NCBI GenBank assembly: GCA_002254595.1
Contig: NJEH01000012.1
Location: 1-13,037 of the forward strand
DNA: 13,037 bases
Direction: 5' to 3'
Origin: Thermofilum sp. ex4484_15
GTDB lineage: Archaea > Thermoproteota > Thermoprotei > Thermofilales > EX4484-15
A program made the position numbers and the translations under genes. Below the pieces are notes generated by a model that searched no databases, was not told the DNA's origin, and saw only the letters and a program-made list of their open reading frames with translations. Positions 1 to 6,358 of this stretch are shown here, piece after piece; position 1 is the first letter of the stretch; the number at the start of each line of letters is the position of its first letter.

Positions 1-1
1 A

Positions 2-304
2 AGGCTAGCTATATTTAGGTTAACTAACGATATAGAGCTACTGTTACTATTAGCGCTGATAGTTACCGTTTACTTAGGCGGGCCTAGCGGCCCTATAGTA
101 GCGGGTATGGTAGCCTTATCGCGTACCTTATGGTTTTTAATTAAATTAACGGCGTTAACCATAATAGTAAGCTACGTTAGGGGTATAGTAGCTAGGTATA
201 GGATAGATCAAGCTATTAAGGTATTATGGGCTTGGTCCACGCCCTTAGCGGCAGTTAACTTCATAGCTCTTTTAGTACTTAAGTTAATAGGGTGGCTAGG
301 CTAA
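2..304 (+). CDS. NuoH/HycD-family membrane subunit, C-terminal part (5' end outside window)
   Basis: The reading frame is open from the window edge to the TAA at 302-304, so this is the last ~100 residues of a longer protein; the ATG at 107 is internal. Hydrophobic segments surround a hydrophilic loop reading VRGIVARYRIDQAIKVLW. This matches the conserved C-terminal R-x-R-x-DQ signature of the NuoH/HycD/EchB/MbhM family (Pfam NADHdh), the integral membrane subunit that links the hydrogenase or complex I peripheral arm to ion-pumping antiporter-like subunits. In the cell it would sit in the cytoplasmic membrane. The sequence cannot by itself separate a complex I/Fpo subunit from a group 4 [NiFe]-hydrogenase subunit. 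The adjacent hypF, hypC, hypE and hypD maturation genes favour a hydrogenase, which is inference. It is probably the last gene of an operon, because a hairpin with a T-run follows the stop. Confidence 0.8.
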   Translation, partial: RLAIFRLTNDIELLLLLALIVTVYLGGPSGPIVAGMVALSRTLWFLIKLTALTIIVSYVRGIVARYRIDQAIKVLWAWSTPLAAVNFIALLVLKLIGWLG

Positions 305-331
305 GGTTAATGAACCTTAATATCGCTTTTT
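302..331 (+). terminator. Hairpin plus T-run after the NuoH-like gene
   Basis: A perfect 7-bp stem (TAAGGTT / AACCTTA) with a 4-base AATG loop starts at the stop codon (302-319). Five T residues follow at 327-331, and the region beyond is T-rich. This is a plausible terminator for the upstream operon. T-runs alone can terminate archaeal transcription, so the hairpin may be incidental. Confidence 0.45.
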
Positions 332-345
332 AAGTATTTTACGTT

Positions 346-420
346 TAGGGGCCTAGGGATGAGGAGGGTTCAAAGCCCTGATAAGTGAAGAGACCGCTAC
401 AAGCCGATCCTAGGCCTCCC
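346..420. ncRNA. Structured intergenic element; weak C/D-box-like sRNA or bidirectional terminator candidate
   Basis: The ends form a long inverted repeat: GGGGCCTAGG near 348-357 pairs with CCTAGGCCTC at 409-418, giving ten base pairs including one G-U. Inside, AGGG and CCCT (365-379) flank the loop TTCAAAG. The element lies between two convergent genes, and its 3' arm includes the hypF stop codon. The spacing also resembles an archaeal C/D guide RNA: GGGATGA (C-like, 356-362), CTGA (D', 378-381), a 3-base gap, GTGAAGA (C'-like, 385-391), a 12-base spacer and CCGA (D-like, 404-407). However, C, C' and D each carry one mismatch. The long stem would also pair the C-box bases that should bulge in a kink-turn. 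A shared terminator is therefore at least as likely. Confidence 0.25.
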
Positions 421-2728
421 TACCTGATCGCTTCAACGCTACGAAGGCCTGTCCTAAAGCTATACCGCCGTCGCCGGGAGGTATTTTTTCATTGAGGATT
501 ACTTCGAAACCCCCCTCCTCTAACTTATCGGATATCCCTTTAATTATGTAATCGTTAACCGCACAACCCCCGGAAACCGGAATTCTCGCCGATCCCAACT
601 CCTTTCCCTCCTTTAATACTACTTCCCCTAGGGCCTCCCCTAGCCTATATTGGAAGGTTAAGGCTATGGATTTAGGGTCCTCGGAGTCCAATAGGTCGAG
701 TACGCTTTCGAAGGCCCTAGAGGTATCTATTATCCACTCCCCTCCCTCCCTCCTTAGGGGAAATTCCACCCCCTCGATTAACCTACCCCCCCTGGAGTAC
801 TCCTCTAAGAGGATGGCTGGTTCACCTTCGTAAGTCCTTTCAAAACATATTTTAAGTAAAGCTGAAAGCGAATCCAATACCCTGCCCGTACTCGAGGTGA
901 AGGGCCCCCTCCCTAATTCTACTTGCCTTAAGCATACCTCCAACTCCTCCTCACCATACTTTAAACCCTTAATTAACCCTCTCTTCCTCATTAACTTAAT
1001 TACCTCCTCCTCGCTTAAGAAGGTTCTAAGGATACTTACTAACATCCTAACGGGATATTTAGTAGCCCAATCCCCTCCCGGCATTAAGTGATATTTTAAG
1101 TGACCTACCCTTTCGAAGCTATCCTCCTTTACGTATATTATTTCCCCTCCCCATATCCTACCGTCTATACCATATCCAGCACCATCTATAGCTATTCCCA
1201 TACTTTCCTCGACCCTCCTCTCAGCCATTACGGAAGCTACGTGTGCATAATGGTGTTGTACTCTAATTAACTCCGTCCCGTGTTCCTTAGCTAATTCCTC
1301 ACCTAACCTAGTGGAAAGGTAAGACGGGTGAAGGTCTACAACTATTATAGCGTCCCTTAAGTTTACCTTATAGGACTTAAGTAGGAAGCTTAACGCCTCC
1401 CTTAAGAAGCTAAGCGATTCCAAATCCTCTACGTCACCTATATATTGGGTAAGTATTACGTACTTACCTATAGCTAAGCTAGCCGCCGTAGAAGTACTAG
1501 CCCCTAAGCATATTACAGGCCTTGAGAACTCCCCGTTCACCTCTACCCATAAAGGGACGTATCCTCTAGACCTTCTCAAAAAGCTAGGTTTACCCCGCGT
1601 AAACCTAATTACGCTGTCGTCGCACCTATTAACTATCCTCCTATTATGTACGAGGAAGTAATCCGCTACTTCCTTTAATTCCTTAAAGGCCTTTCGCTCG
1701 TCCTTAATTATAGGTTTCCCCCTCCTGTTACCGCTAGTCATTATAGCTAAGCGATCCCTTAATTTAGACAAGAGTAAGTAATGGAGTGCCGTATAGGGTA
1801 GCATTACCCCTATAGTACTCAAACCCGGAGCTATCAACTTGGAGACGAAGGAATTAGGTCTCCTAGGCAATACTACTATAGGCCTTTGAGGGGAAGTTAG
1901 TAAAGCCTCTGCCTCTTCACCAACCAAAGCTATCTTCCTTACAACTTCTAAGTTTAAAGCCATTAAGGCGAAGGGTTTACTGGGCCTATTTTTCCTCTTC
2001 CTCAACTTAGCTACTACTTCGTCATCCGAAGCTAAAGCCGCTAAATGAAAACCCCCTAATCCCTTAACGGCTACTATATTACCTTCATCTATTAAGGTAG
2101 CTGCAATAGTTAAAGGATCCCCTTCTACTTCATTACCTTCCCTATCTAGTAACTTAAGGCTAGGACCGCAAAGGGGGCAACTTATACCCTGAGCGTGAAA
2201 CCTCCTTAAGTTACTGGGATCTTCGTACTCCCTTAAGCAACTTTCGCAAAGGGGGAAGTCCCTCATGGAGGTTTTATCCCTATCGTAGGGTATTCCTTCC
2301 ATAATGGTAAACCTAGGCCCACACCAAGCACAGGAATTGAATGGGTAATTAAACCACCTCGATTTAGGATCTAGTACCTCCTTAAGGCACTCCTCACATA
2401 TACCGATATCGGGGGGTATCATCGAAATGAGCTTAACTTCCTTACCGCTCCTCTCTATCCTAAAGGTCTTTAAGCCCTTAGGTACCGTTTCTTCCACTTT
2501 CACTTCATCTATTAAAGCGGGTGGAGGGGCTTCCTTCCTTAGCTTATTTAAGAACTCCCTTAACCCGGCCTTGGGACCTTCAATTAATATTTCCACTTCG
2601 GAGCCTCCCATGTTCCTTACGTAACCTTTAAGCCCTAAACTTACGGCCAACCTATATACAAATGGCCTGAAGCCCACTCCTTGAACTAAACCCTTTACCT
2701 TCACTATTAACGCCTTTACCTCGACCAT
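410..2728 (-). CDS. hypF: Carbamoyltransferase HypF, [NiFe]-hydrogenase maturation
   Basis: HypF (772 aa, normal length) uses carbamoyl phosphate and ATP to make carbamoyl-adenylate. It then transfers the carbamoyl group to the C-terminal cysteine of HypE, the source of the cyanide ligands of the hydrogenase iron. All four modules are visible. They are the acylphosphatase domain (about 1-92, with GLVQGVGFRPFVYRLA), a zinc-finger region with four CxxC pairs (111-114, 133-136, 161-164, 184-187), the YrdC-like domain (about 205-390, with GLGGFHLA and TSGNRRGKP), and the Kae1/HypF C-terminal carbamoyltransferase domain (about 405-765) with QHHYAHVASVMAE at 491-503, DGAGYG and PPGDGGIALGQ. Nothing is truncated. 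The ATG start has no spaced Shine-Dalgarno, and a TATA-like box lies about 24 bases upstream, which fits a leaderless mRNA. It is transcribed divergently from hypC. Confidence 0.97.
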   Translation of the reverse strand: MVEVKALIVKVKGLVQGVGFRPFVYRLAVSLGLKGYVRNMGGSEVEILIEGPKAGLREFLNKLRKEAPPPALIDEVKVEETVPKGLKTFRIERSGKEVKLISMIPPDIGICEECLKEVLDPKSRWFNYPFNSCAWCGPRFTIMEGIPYDRDKTSMRDFPLCESCLREYEDPSNLRRFHAQGISCPLCGPSLKLLDREGNEVEGDPLTIAATLIDEGNIVAVKGLGGFHLAALASDDEVVAKLRKRKNRPSKPFALMALNLEVVRKIALVGEEAEALLTSPQRPIVVLPRRPNSFVSKLIAPGLSTIGVMLPYTALHYLLLSKLRDRLAIMTSGNRRGKPIIKDERKAFKELKEVADYFLVHNRRIVNRCDDSVIRFTRGKPSFLRRSRGYVPLWVEVNGEFSRPVICLGASTSTAASLAIGKYVILTQYIGDVEDLESLSFLREALSFLLKSYKVNLRDAIIVVDLHPSYLSTRLGEELAKEHGTELIRVQHHYAHVASVMAERRVEESMGIAIDGAGYGIDGRIWGGEIIYVKEDSFERVGHLKYHLMPGGDWATKYPVRMLVSILRTFLSEEEVIKLMRKRGLIKGLKYGEEELEVCLRQVELGRGPFTSSTGRVLDSLSALLKICFERTYEGEPAILLEEYSRGGRLIEGVEFPLRREGGEWIIDTSRAFESVLDLLDSEDPKSIALTFQYRLGEALGEVVLKEGKELGSARIPVSGGCAVNDYIIKGISDKLEEGGFEVILNEKIPPGDGGIALGQAFVALKRSGREA

Positions 2729-2787
2729 CCTCGGATAGATTATAACGCTTTTATATTAGCCTTTAGATGTACATAAGGGTAATAGCG
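2729..2787. promoter_or_regulatory. Compact divergent promoter between hypF and hypC
   Basis: Only 59 bases separate the two start codons. On the minus strand TATAAAAG (about 2747-2755) lies some 24 bases before the hypF ATG, which places initiation at or next to the start codon. On the plus strand two AT-rich boxes, TTATAAC (2740-2746) and TTTATATTA (2750-2758), could serve hypC. The first would give a leader of about 19 bases carrying AAGGG, seven bases before the hypC ATG. The two TATA regions interleave, so binding at one side should affect the other (inference). Confidence 0.5.
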
Positions 2788-3048
2788 ATGTGCTTAGGCG
2801 TACCTGGCAGGATAGTAGAGCTAAAGGAGGGTTTTAGGGCCTTAGTAGACTTCGGGGGTATAAGGAGGGAGGTGGACGTATCTTTATTACCAGGAGTAAA
2901 GGTAGGGGATTACGTAATAATCCACGCCGGAGCGGCTATATCTAAAGTAAGCGAGGAGGATGCTTTAATTACGTTAAAGTTATGGAAGGAAATAGCGGAG
3001 GTCATGGGTTATGGTAAGCGAGGAAGTAGTAACATTAGCTCACGGTAG
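2788..3048 (+). CDS. hypC: Hydrogenase maturation chaperone HypC
   Basis: This 86-residue HypC/HybG/HupF-family chaperone holds the Fe(CN)2CO precursor together with HypD and delivers it to the apo large subunit of the hydrogenase. The start is set at 2788 rather than the in-frame ATG at 2767 because HypC proteins begin Met-Cys and Cys2, exposed after Met removal, is the functional ligand; here the N-terminus reads MCLGVPGRIVE. Further family signatures are VDFGGIRREV (20-29), VGDYVIIHAG with the conserved His46, and AISKVSEEDA. AAGGG at 2776-2779 is a reasonable ribosome-binding site. It is the first gene of a hypC-hypE-hypD operon. Its last 38 bases overlap hypE in another frame, and the final ~13 residues look like unconserved tail. 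Confidence 0.95.
   Translation: MCLGVPGRIVELKEGFRALVDFGGIRREVDVSLLPGVKVGDYVIIHAGAAISKVSEEDALITLKLWKEIAEVMGYGKRGSSNISSR
2997..3002 (+). promoter_or_regulatory. Shine-Dalgarno site fixing the hypE start
   Basis: GGAGGT lies inside the hypC coding region, 8 bases before the ATG at 3011. It supports that start and therefore the 38-base overlap between hypC and hypE. Confidence 0.7.
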
Positions 3049-4027
3049 CGGAGGGGTGGAAACCCTAAGGCTAGTGGAGGAACTTATAGCACCTCGCTTC
3101 AAGTATAAGGACTACAAAGGGGGAATAGGTCTAAGGGAGTTAGATGACGGAGCAACGATACCGTTAAACGGGTTTAACTTAGTAATATCTACGGATAGCT
3201 ATACGGTAGAGCCCATATTCTTCCCAGGAGGGGATATAGGTAAGTTAGCGGTAACCGGTTCTATAAACGATGTAGTAGTTATGGGAGCTAAACCCATAGT
3301 AATACTAGATAGCATAGTAGTTGAGGAAGGGTTCCCCTTAAGTTACTTACGTAGGATATTGGATTCCATGGCCGAAGTAGCTAATAGAGAGGGCGTAGCC
3401 CTAGTGGGTGGGGACTTTAAGGTAATGCCTAGGGGTAAGGTAGATAGGATAATAATATCTACTACGTGCGTAGGTTTAGTTAAACGCTTAATTACCGACG
3501 CTGGATTGAAAGTAGGCGATAAACTGGTAATTAGCGGTACGATAGCGGAGCATGGAGCAGCTATCTTAGCTGCCCAAATGGGTATGGAGGTGAAGGGGGG
3601 ACTGCTCTCGGATTGCGCTCCGTTAACTAAATTAATGGAGATAGCCCTAGAAGTAGGGGGAGTAACGGCAGCTAAGGACCTAACTAGGGGGGGTCTAGCT
3701 TCGGCCCTTAACGAAATGGCCCGAAAATCCGGGGTAACCGTGAGGATAAAGGAGGAGCTCATACCGATAAGGAACGCCGTTAGGAGGTACTCTGAGATGT
3801 TAGGGGTCGATCCATTAATACTAGCGTCCGAGGGGAGGGCGCTCCTAGGGGTTGAAGCTAAGAAGGCGGAGGAATTAGTAAGGGAATTAAGGATGCGAGG
3901 ATTTAAGGACGCTACTGTAATAGGCGAGGTAGTAGGTAAGGGGGGTAAGGTGCTCCTCGAGACTTCCGTAGGCGGTTTAAGGCCCTTAGAACCTCCTAGC
4001 GGGGAAATAGTACCTAGGATTTGCTAA
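3011..4027 (+). CDS. hypE: Carbamoyl dehydratase HypE, hydrogenase maturation
   Basis: HypE (338 aa, usual size) accepts the carbamoyl group from HypF on its C-terminal cysteine. It dehydrates it with ATP to a thiocyanate and passes the cyanide to iron held by HypC/HypD. It belongs to the AIR synthase-like (PurM) fold. Visible signatures are TLAHGSGG at 8-15, the nucleotide-binding STDSYTVEPIFFPGGDIG (60-77) and VTGSINDVVVMGAKP (81-95), VGGDFKV (132-138), KDLTRGGLASALNEMA (222-237), and the essential terminal PRIC with Cys338 as last residue. The start at 3011 has an internal Shine-Dalgarno (GGAGGT at 2997). It overlaps the end of hypC by 38 bases, and hypD begins 5 bases after its stop. All key residues are present, so it should be functional. 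Confidence 0.97.
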   Translation: MVSEEVVTLAHGSGGVETLRLVEELIAPRFKYKDYKGGIGLRELDDGATIPLNGFNLVISTDSYTVEPIFFPGGDIGKLAVTGSINDVVVMGAKPIVILDSIVVEEGFPLSYLRRILDSMAEVANREGVALVGGDFKVMPRGKVDRIIISTTCVGLVKRLITDAGLKVGDKLVISGTIAEHGAAILAAQMGMEVKGGLLSDCAPLTKLMEIALEVGGVTAAKDLTRGGLASALNEMARKSGVTVRIKEELIPIRNAVRRYSEMLGVDPLILASEGRALLGVEAKKAEELVRELRMRGFKDATVIGEVVGKGGKVLLETSVGGLRPLEPPSGEIVPRIC

Positions 4028-4032
4028 TAATC

Positions 4033-5124
4033 ATGGGCGAAGTATTAGATCGTTTTAGGGATAGGGCTTTAATTTTAAAGTTAGCTAAGTTAATTAAGGG
4101 ATTAGCTAAAGGATTAGATAAAATAAGGATAATGCACGTGTGTGGCACTCACGAACATACTATAACTCACTACGGGTTACGACATCTAATGCCCCCTAAC
4201 GTAAAGCTCATAGCGGGGCCCGGCTGCCCAGTATGCATAGTACCAGCTAGGGAGGTGGATGAGGCTGTAAAACTAGCTCTCTCCGGAGTTACCGTGTATA
4301 CTTACGGGGATATGTATAAGGTCCCGGGTTCGAAAATGAGCTTAGCTCAAGCTAGAGCTAAGGGCGGTAAGGTGAAAGTAGTTTACGGTTTCGACGATGT
4401 ACTAAGGAAGAGGGTAAAGGAGGATAGCGTCTTCTTCGCAGTAGGGTTCGAAACTACGGCTCCTACAGTAGCCTCCCCCCTTTATGAGGGTAGGGTGCCC
4501 GAGGTAATTAAGCTACTAACTTCCTATAGGTTAACCGTACCTGTATTGAGATACGTACTCTCCTTAAAAGCTTCACCTATTAGGGGAGTAATATGCCCAG
4601 GCCACGTTTCGGCGATAACGGGAGCTAGCGCTTGGGAGTACGTAGTTAAGGACTTTAAGATACCTGCTGTAATAGCGGGCTTCGAACCGTTAGACGTAAT
4701 GATAGCGGTAACCGAAATACTTAAACAATTAAGGGAGGGTAAAGCGCGCTTAGTTAACGAATATAGTAGGGTAGTAAGTTATGAGGGGAACTTAAGAGCT
4801 AAACAATACTTAAAGGAGGTTTTCGAAGTAGTAGACGGTAAGTGGAGGGGGATAGGATTAGTACCCTTAAGTAAATTAAAACTGAAGGACGAATTCTCCA
4901 CTTGGGATGCTAGGCTTTACTTCGAGGATAAGTTAAGAGATATCGGAGAGGGGGACGATATAAAGCCAGGTTGTAAATGTGCTGAAGTAATACTAGGGAT
5001 AATGGAGCCCAAGGATTGCCCTATGTTCATGAGGGCCTGTACCCCCTCTAAGCCCTTAGGTCCCTGTATGGTCTCATCGGAGGGTACTTGCCACATATGG
5101 GCTAAATACGGATACTTAGGGTAA
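4033..5124 (+). CDS. hypD: Fe-S scaffold protein HypD, hydrogenase maturation
   Basis: HypD (363 aa from ATG 4033) is the [4Fe-4S] scaffold that forms a complex with HypC and carries the Fe(CN)2CO group before its transfer to the hydrogenase. Numbered from this ATG, the protein has CGTHEHT near 37, GPGCPVCIVP with Cys65 and Cys68, VGFETTAPT near 137, CPGHVSAITG near 188 and AGFEPLDVM near 215. The C-terminal cysteine cluster reads KPGCKC, then DCPMFMRACTP, then GPCMVSSEGTC (314-353). All family landmarks are intact. A TTG at 4021 is in frame and would overlap hypE by 7 bases. ATG 4033, which leaves a 5-base gap, is preferred because the protein then starts just before the family's usual first helix, but neither has a good Shine-Dalgarno. 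It is the last gene of hypC-hypE-hypD and meets the next gene tail-to-tail with a 9-base overlap. Confidence 0.96.
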   Translation: MGEVLDRFRDRALILKLAKLIKGLAKGLDKIRIMHVCGTHEHTITHYGLRHLMPPNVKLIAGPGCPVCIVPAREVDEAVKLALSGVTVYTYGDMYKVPGSKMSLAQARAKGGKVKVVYGFDDVLRKRVKEDSVFFAVGFETTAPTVASPLYEGRVPEVIKLLTSYRLTVPVLRYVLSLKASPIRGVICPGHVSAITGASAWEYVVKDFKIPAVIAGFEPLDVMIAVTEILKQLREGKARLVNEYSRVVSYEGNLRAKQYLKEVFEVVDGKWRGIGLVPLSKLKLKDEFSTWDARLYFEDKLRDIGEGDDIKPGCKCAEVILGIMEPKDCPMFMRACTPSKPLGPCMVSSEGTCHIWAKYGYLG

Positions 5125-5367
5125 GAAGTTGGGAAGTAACGTAAATAAGATCAGCGTTAATGCTAGGACTATTAACCCTAAAATTAAAGCCCATTTAGCT
5201 ACTTGTTCATCGCTACCGAATACCACCGGTACTGGCCCTACGAAGAGGACCCCGCCCACCCTAGCCCTACCCCTCGATAATTTAAGCGCCCCTAAGAGCA
5301 CTAATACCGTTCCTAGAAGTATTAACGCTAAGCCCGAAATCCACAGGAGGGGGGAAAGGGCTAGCAA
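5116..5367 (-). CDS. DUF131 / TIGR00304-family small membrane protein
   Basis: This is an 83-residue archaeal membrane protein of unknown function. It has two hydrophobic helices (about 5-28 and 58-80) joined by a loop carrying the family hallmark GGVLFVGPVPVVFGSD (38-53). That motif is the signature of the DUF131 (TIGR00304) family found almost only in archaea. The start is TTG, backed by a strong Shine-Dalgarno (GGAGGT on the minus strand, plus-strand 5376-5381) with 8-base spacing. Its 3' end overlaps the end of hypD by 9 bases in convergent orientation. Nothing in the family is known to link it to hydrogenase maturation, so the neighbourhood is only suggestive. Confidence 0.85.
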   Translation of the reverse strand: MLALSPLLWISGLALILLGTVLVLLGALKLSRGRARVGGVLFVGPVPVVFGSDEQVAKWALILGLIVLALTLILFTLLPNFLP

Positions 5368-5470
5368 GGTACCTTACCTCCTACATGTAACTTCCTTAGA
5401 CATTTAAGAACCCCACGCTAGTAAAACTTATCTATCGTAGTTCTAGATACCTCCACTTAGTGGCATTATT
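5368..5470. promoter_or_regulatory. Divergent intergenic region between DUF131 and DUF362 genes
   Basis: For the minus-strand DUF131 gene there is a Shine-Dalgarno at 5376-5381 and a weak TATA-like TTAAAT around 5402-5407. For the plus-strand DUF362 gene, TAAAACTTATC (5422-5432) is a possible TATA region. It places initiation near 5453, exactly where the odd-length palindrome CCACTTAGTGG (5453-5463) begins. No Shine-Dalgarno precedes the ATG at 5471. Promoter assignments are by eye. Confidence 0.3.
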
Positions 5471-6358
5471 ATGGAGGTAAAGCCTATAGCCTTAGTCAGG
5501 GCTAGTAACCATTACGATGGCGTTTGGAATTCCTTAAGCTTACTTAAGGATTACGTAGTACCTAAACTTAAGGAGGCTAAGAGGATATTGGTTAAACCTA
5601 ATTTCGTTACCACTAGGAATATATACGCCGCTACCCATGTAGAAGCCGTAAGGGCCTTCTTGGACTTCTTAGTACGTTACGTAGGGGATAGGAAGGTAAT
5701 AATAGGGGAGGGGCCGGCCTTCTTGGACTTAGAGGACGGACTCAGAAACTACGGTTATTACGAACTTAAGGATCGATACGATATCGAGTTCGTAGATCTC
5801 AATGAAGACGATTATGAGGTAATTAAGGTTTACGGCCCTAGCTTGAAGGAGGAGATAGAAGTTAGGGTATCTAAAGTAGCTTTAAGTAGCGATTTAAGGG
5901 TTTCCATATGTAGGCCTAAGACCCACGATACGGTAATGGTTACCTTAAGCATTAAGAACTTAGTTATGGGGGCCGTTCAAAAGGGAGATAAATCCAAGGT
6001 ACATCAAGGTTATAAAGCTATAAACTTAAGTTTAGCTAAATTAGCGGAGCACTTAATGCCACACTTATCCATAATAGATGGCTTCGAGGGTATGGAGGGG
6101 GCAGGACCTACTTCCGGGGAACCGATTAAGTGGGGAGTAGCTGTAGCAGGTACTAATGCGGTAGAGGTAGATGCCTTAACGGCCTGGTTAATGGGCTTCG
6201 ACCCTAAGGAAGTAGGTTACCTTTACTACCTATGGAGGAAAGGCTTAGGTAACATAGAAGTAGATAAAATAAGGGTAATAGGGGAGGAACCGAGTAAGCT
6301 AAGGTTAAAATTTAAACCGCATCCTACTTACCTTCAGCAATTGAATTGGAGAATTTAG
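5471..6358 (+). CDS. DUF362 domain protein
   Basis: This is a 295-residue protein of the DUF362 family (PF04015), whose biochemical role is not established. Characteristic segments are ILVKPNFV (39-46), EAVRAFLDFL (58-67), RPKTHDTVMVTLSIKNLVMG (148-167), DGFEGMEGAGPTSGE (203-217) and GTNAVEVDALTAWLMGFDP (227-245). Many DUF362 proteins carry a ferredoxin-like Cys cluster. This one has only a single cysteine (Cys147), so it is the short form without Fe-S sites. No signal peptide or membrane helix is visible, so a cytoplasmic location is expected. It appears monocistronic. The start ATG lacks a Shine-Dalgarno. The 3' end overlaps the convergent phosphoesterase gene by 35 bases. Confidence 0.88.
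   Translation: MEVKPIALVRASNHYDGVWNSLSLLKDYVVPKLKEAKRILVKPNFVTTRNIYAATHVEAVRAFLDFLVRYVGDRKVIIGEGPAFLDLEDGLRNYGYYELKDRYDIEFVDLNEDDYEVIKVYGPSLKEEIEVRVSKVALSSDLRVSICRPKTHDTVMVTLSIKNLVMGAVQKGDKSKVHQGYKAINLSLAKLAEHLMPHLSIIDGFEGMEGAGPTSGEPIKWGVAVAGTNAVEVDALTAWLMGFDPKEVGYLYYLWRKGLGNIEVDKIRVIGEEPSKLRLKFKPHPTYLQQLNWRI

Noticed and set aside
107..304. Independent 65-residue gene starting at ATG 107
   Set aside because: The frame is open upstream to the window edge and the upstream residues continue the NuoH-family pattern, so this is an internal methionine.
364..380. T-arm-like sequence (GGGTTCAAAGCCC) suggesting a tRNA gene
   Set aside because: The loop lacks the pyrimidine expected at its last position, and no D-arm, anticodon stem or acceptor pairing can be built around it.
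897..1091. Short plus-strand frames inside hypF (897-1091 and 2427-2624) and inside tbp (7588-7773)
   Set aside because: All are shadows of conserved minus-strand genes with no independent signals.
3343..3762. 139-codon open frame antisense to hypE
   Set aside because: It lies wholly inside a conserved gene, shows no motif, and its amino-acid composition reflects the opposite strand of hypE.
4021..4032. TTG at 4021 as the hypD start
   Set aside because: It is possible, but it gives four extra hydrophobic residues with no clear Shine-Dalgarno; ATG 4033 fits the family N-terminus better. Kept as an alternative.
5129..5407. 92-codon open frame antisense to the DUF131 gene
   Set aside because: The minus-strand frame has membrane helices, the DUF131 signature and a strong Shine-Dalgarno; the antisense frame has none.
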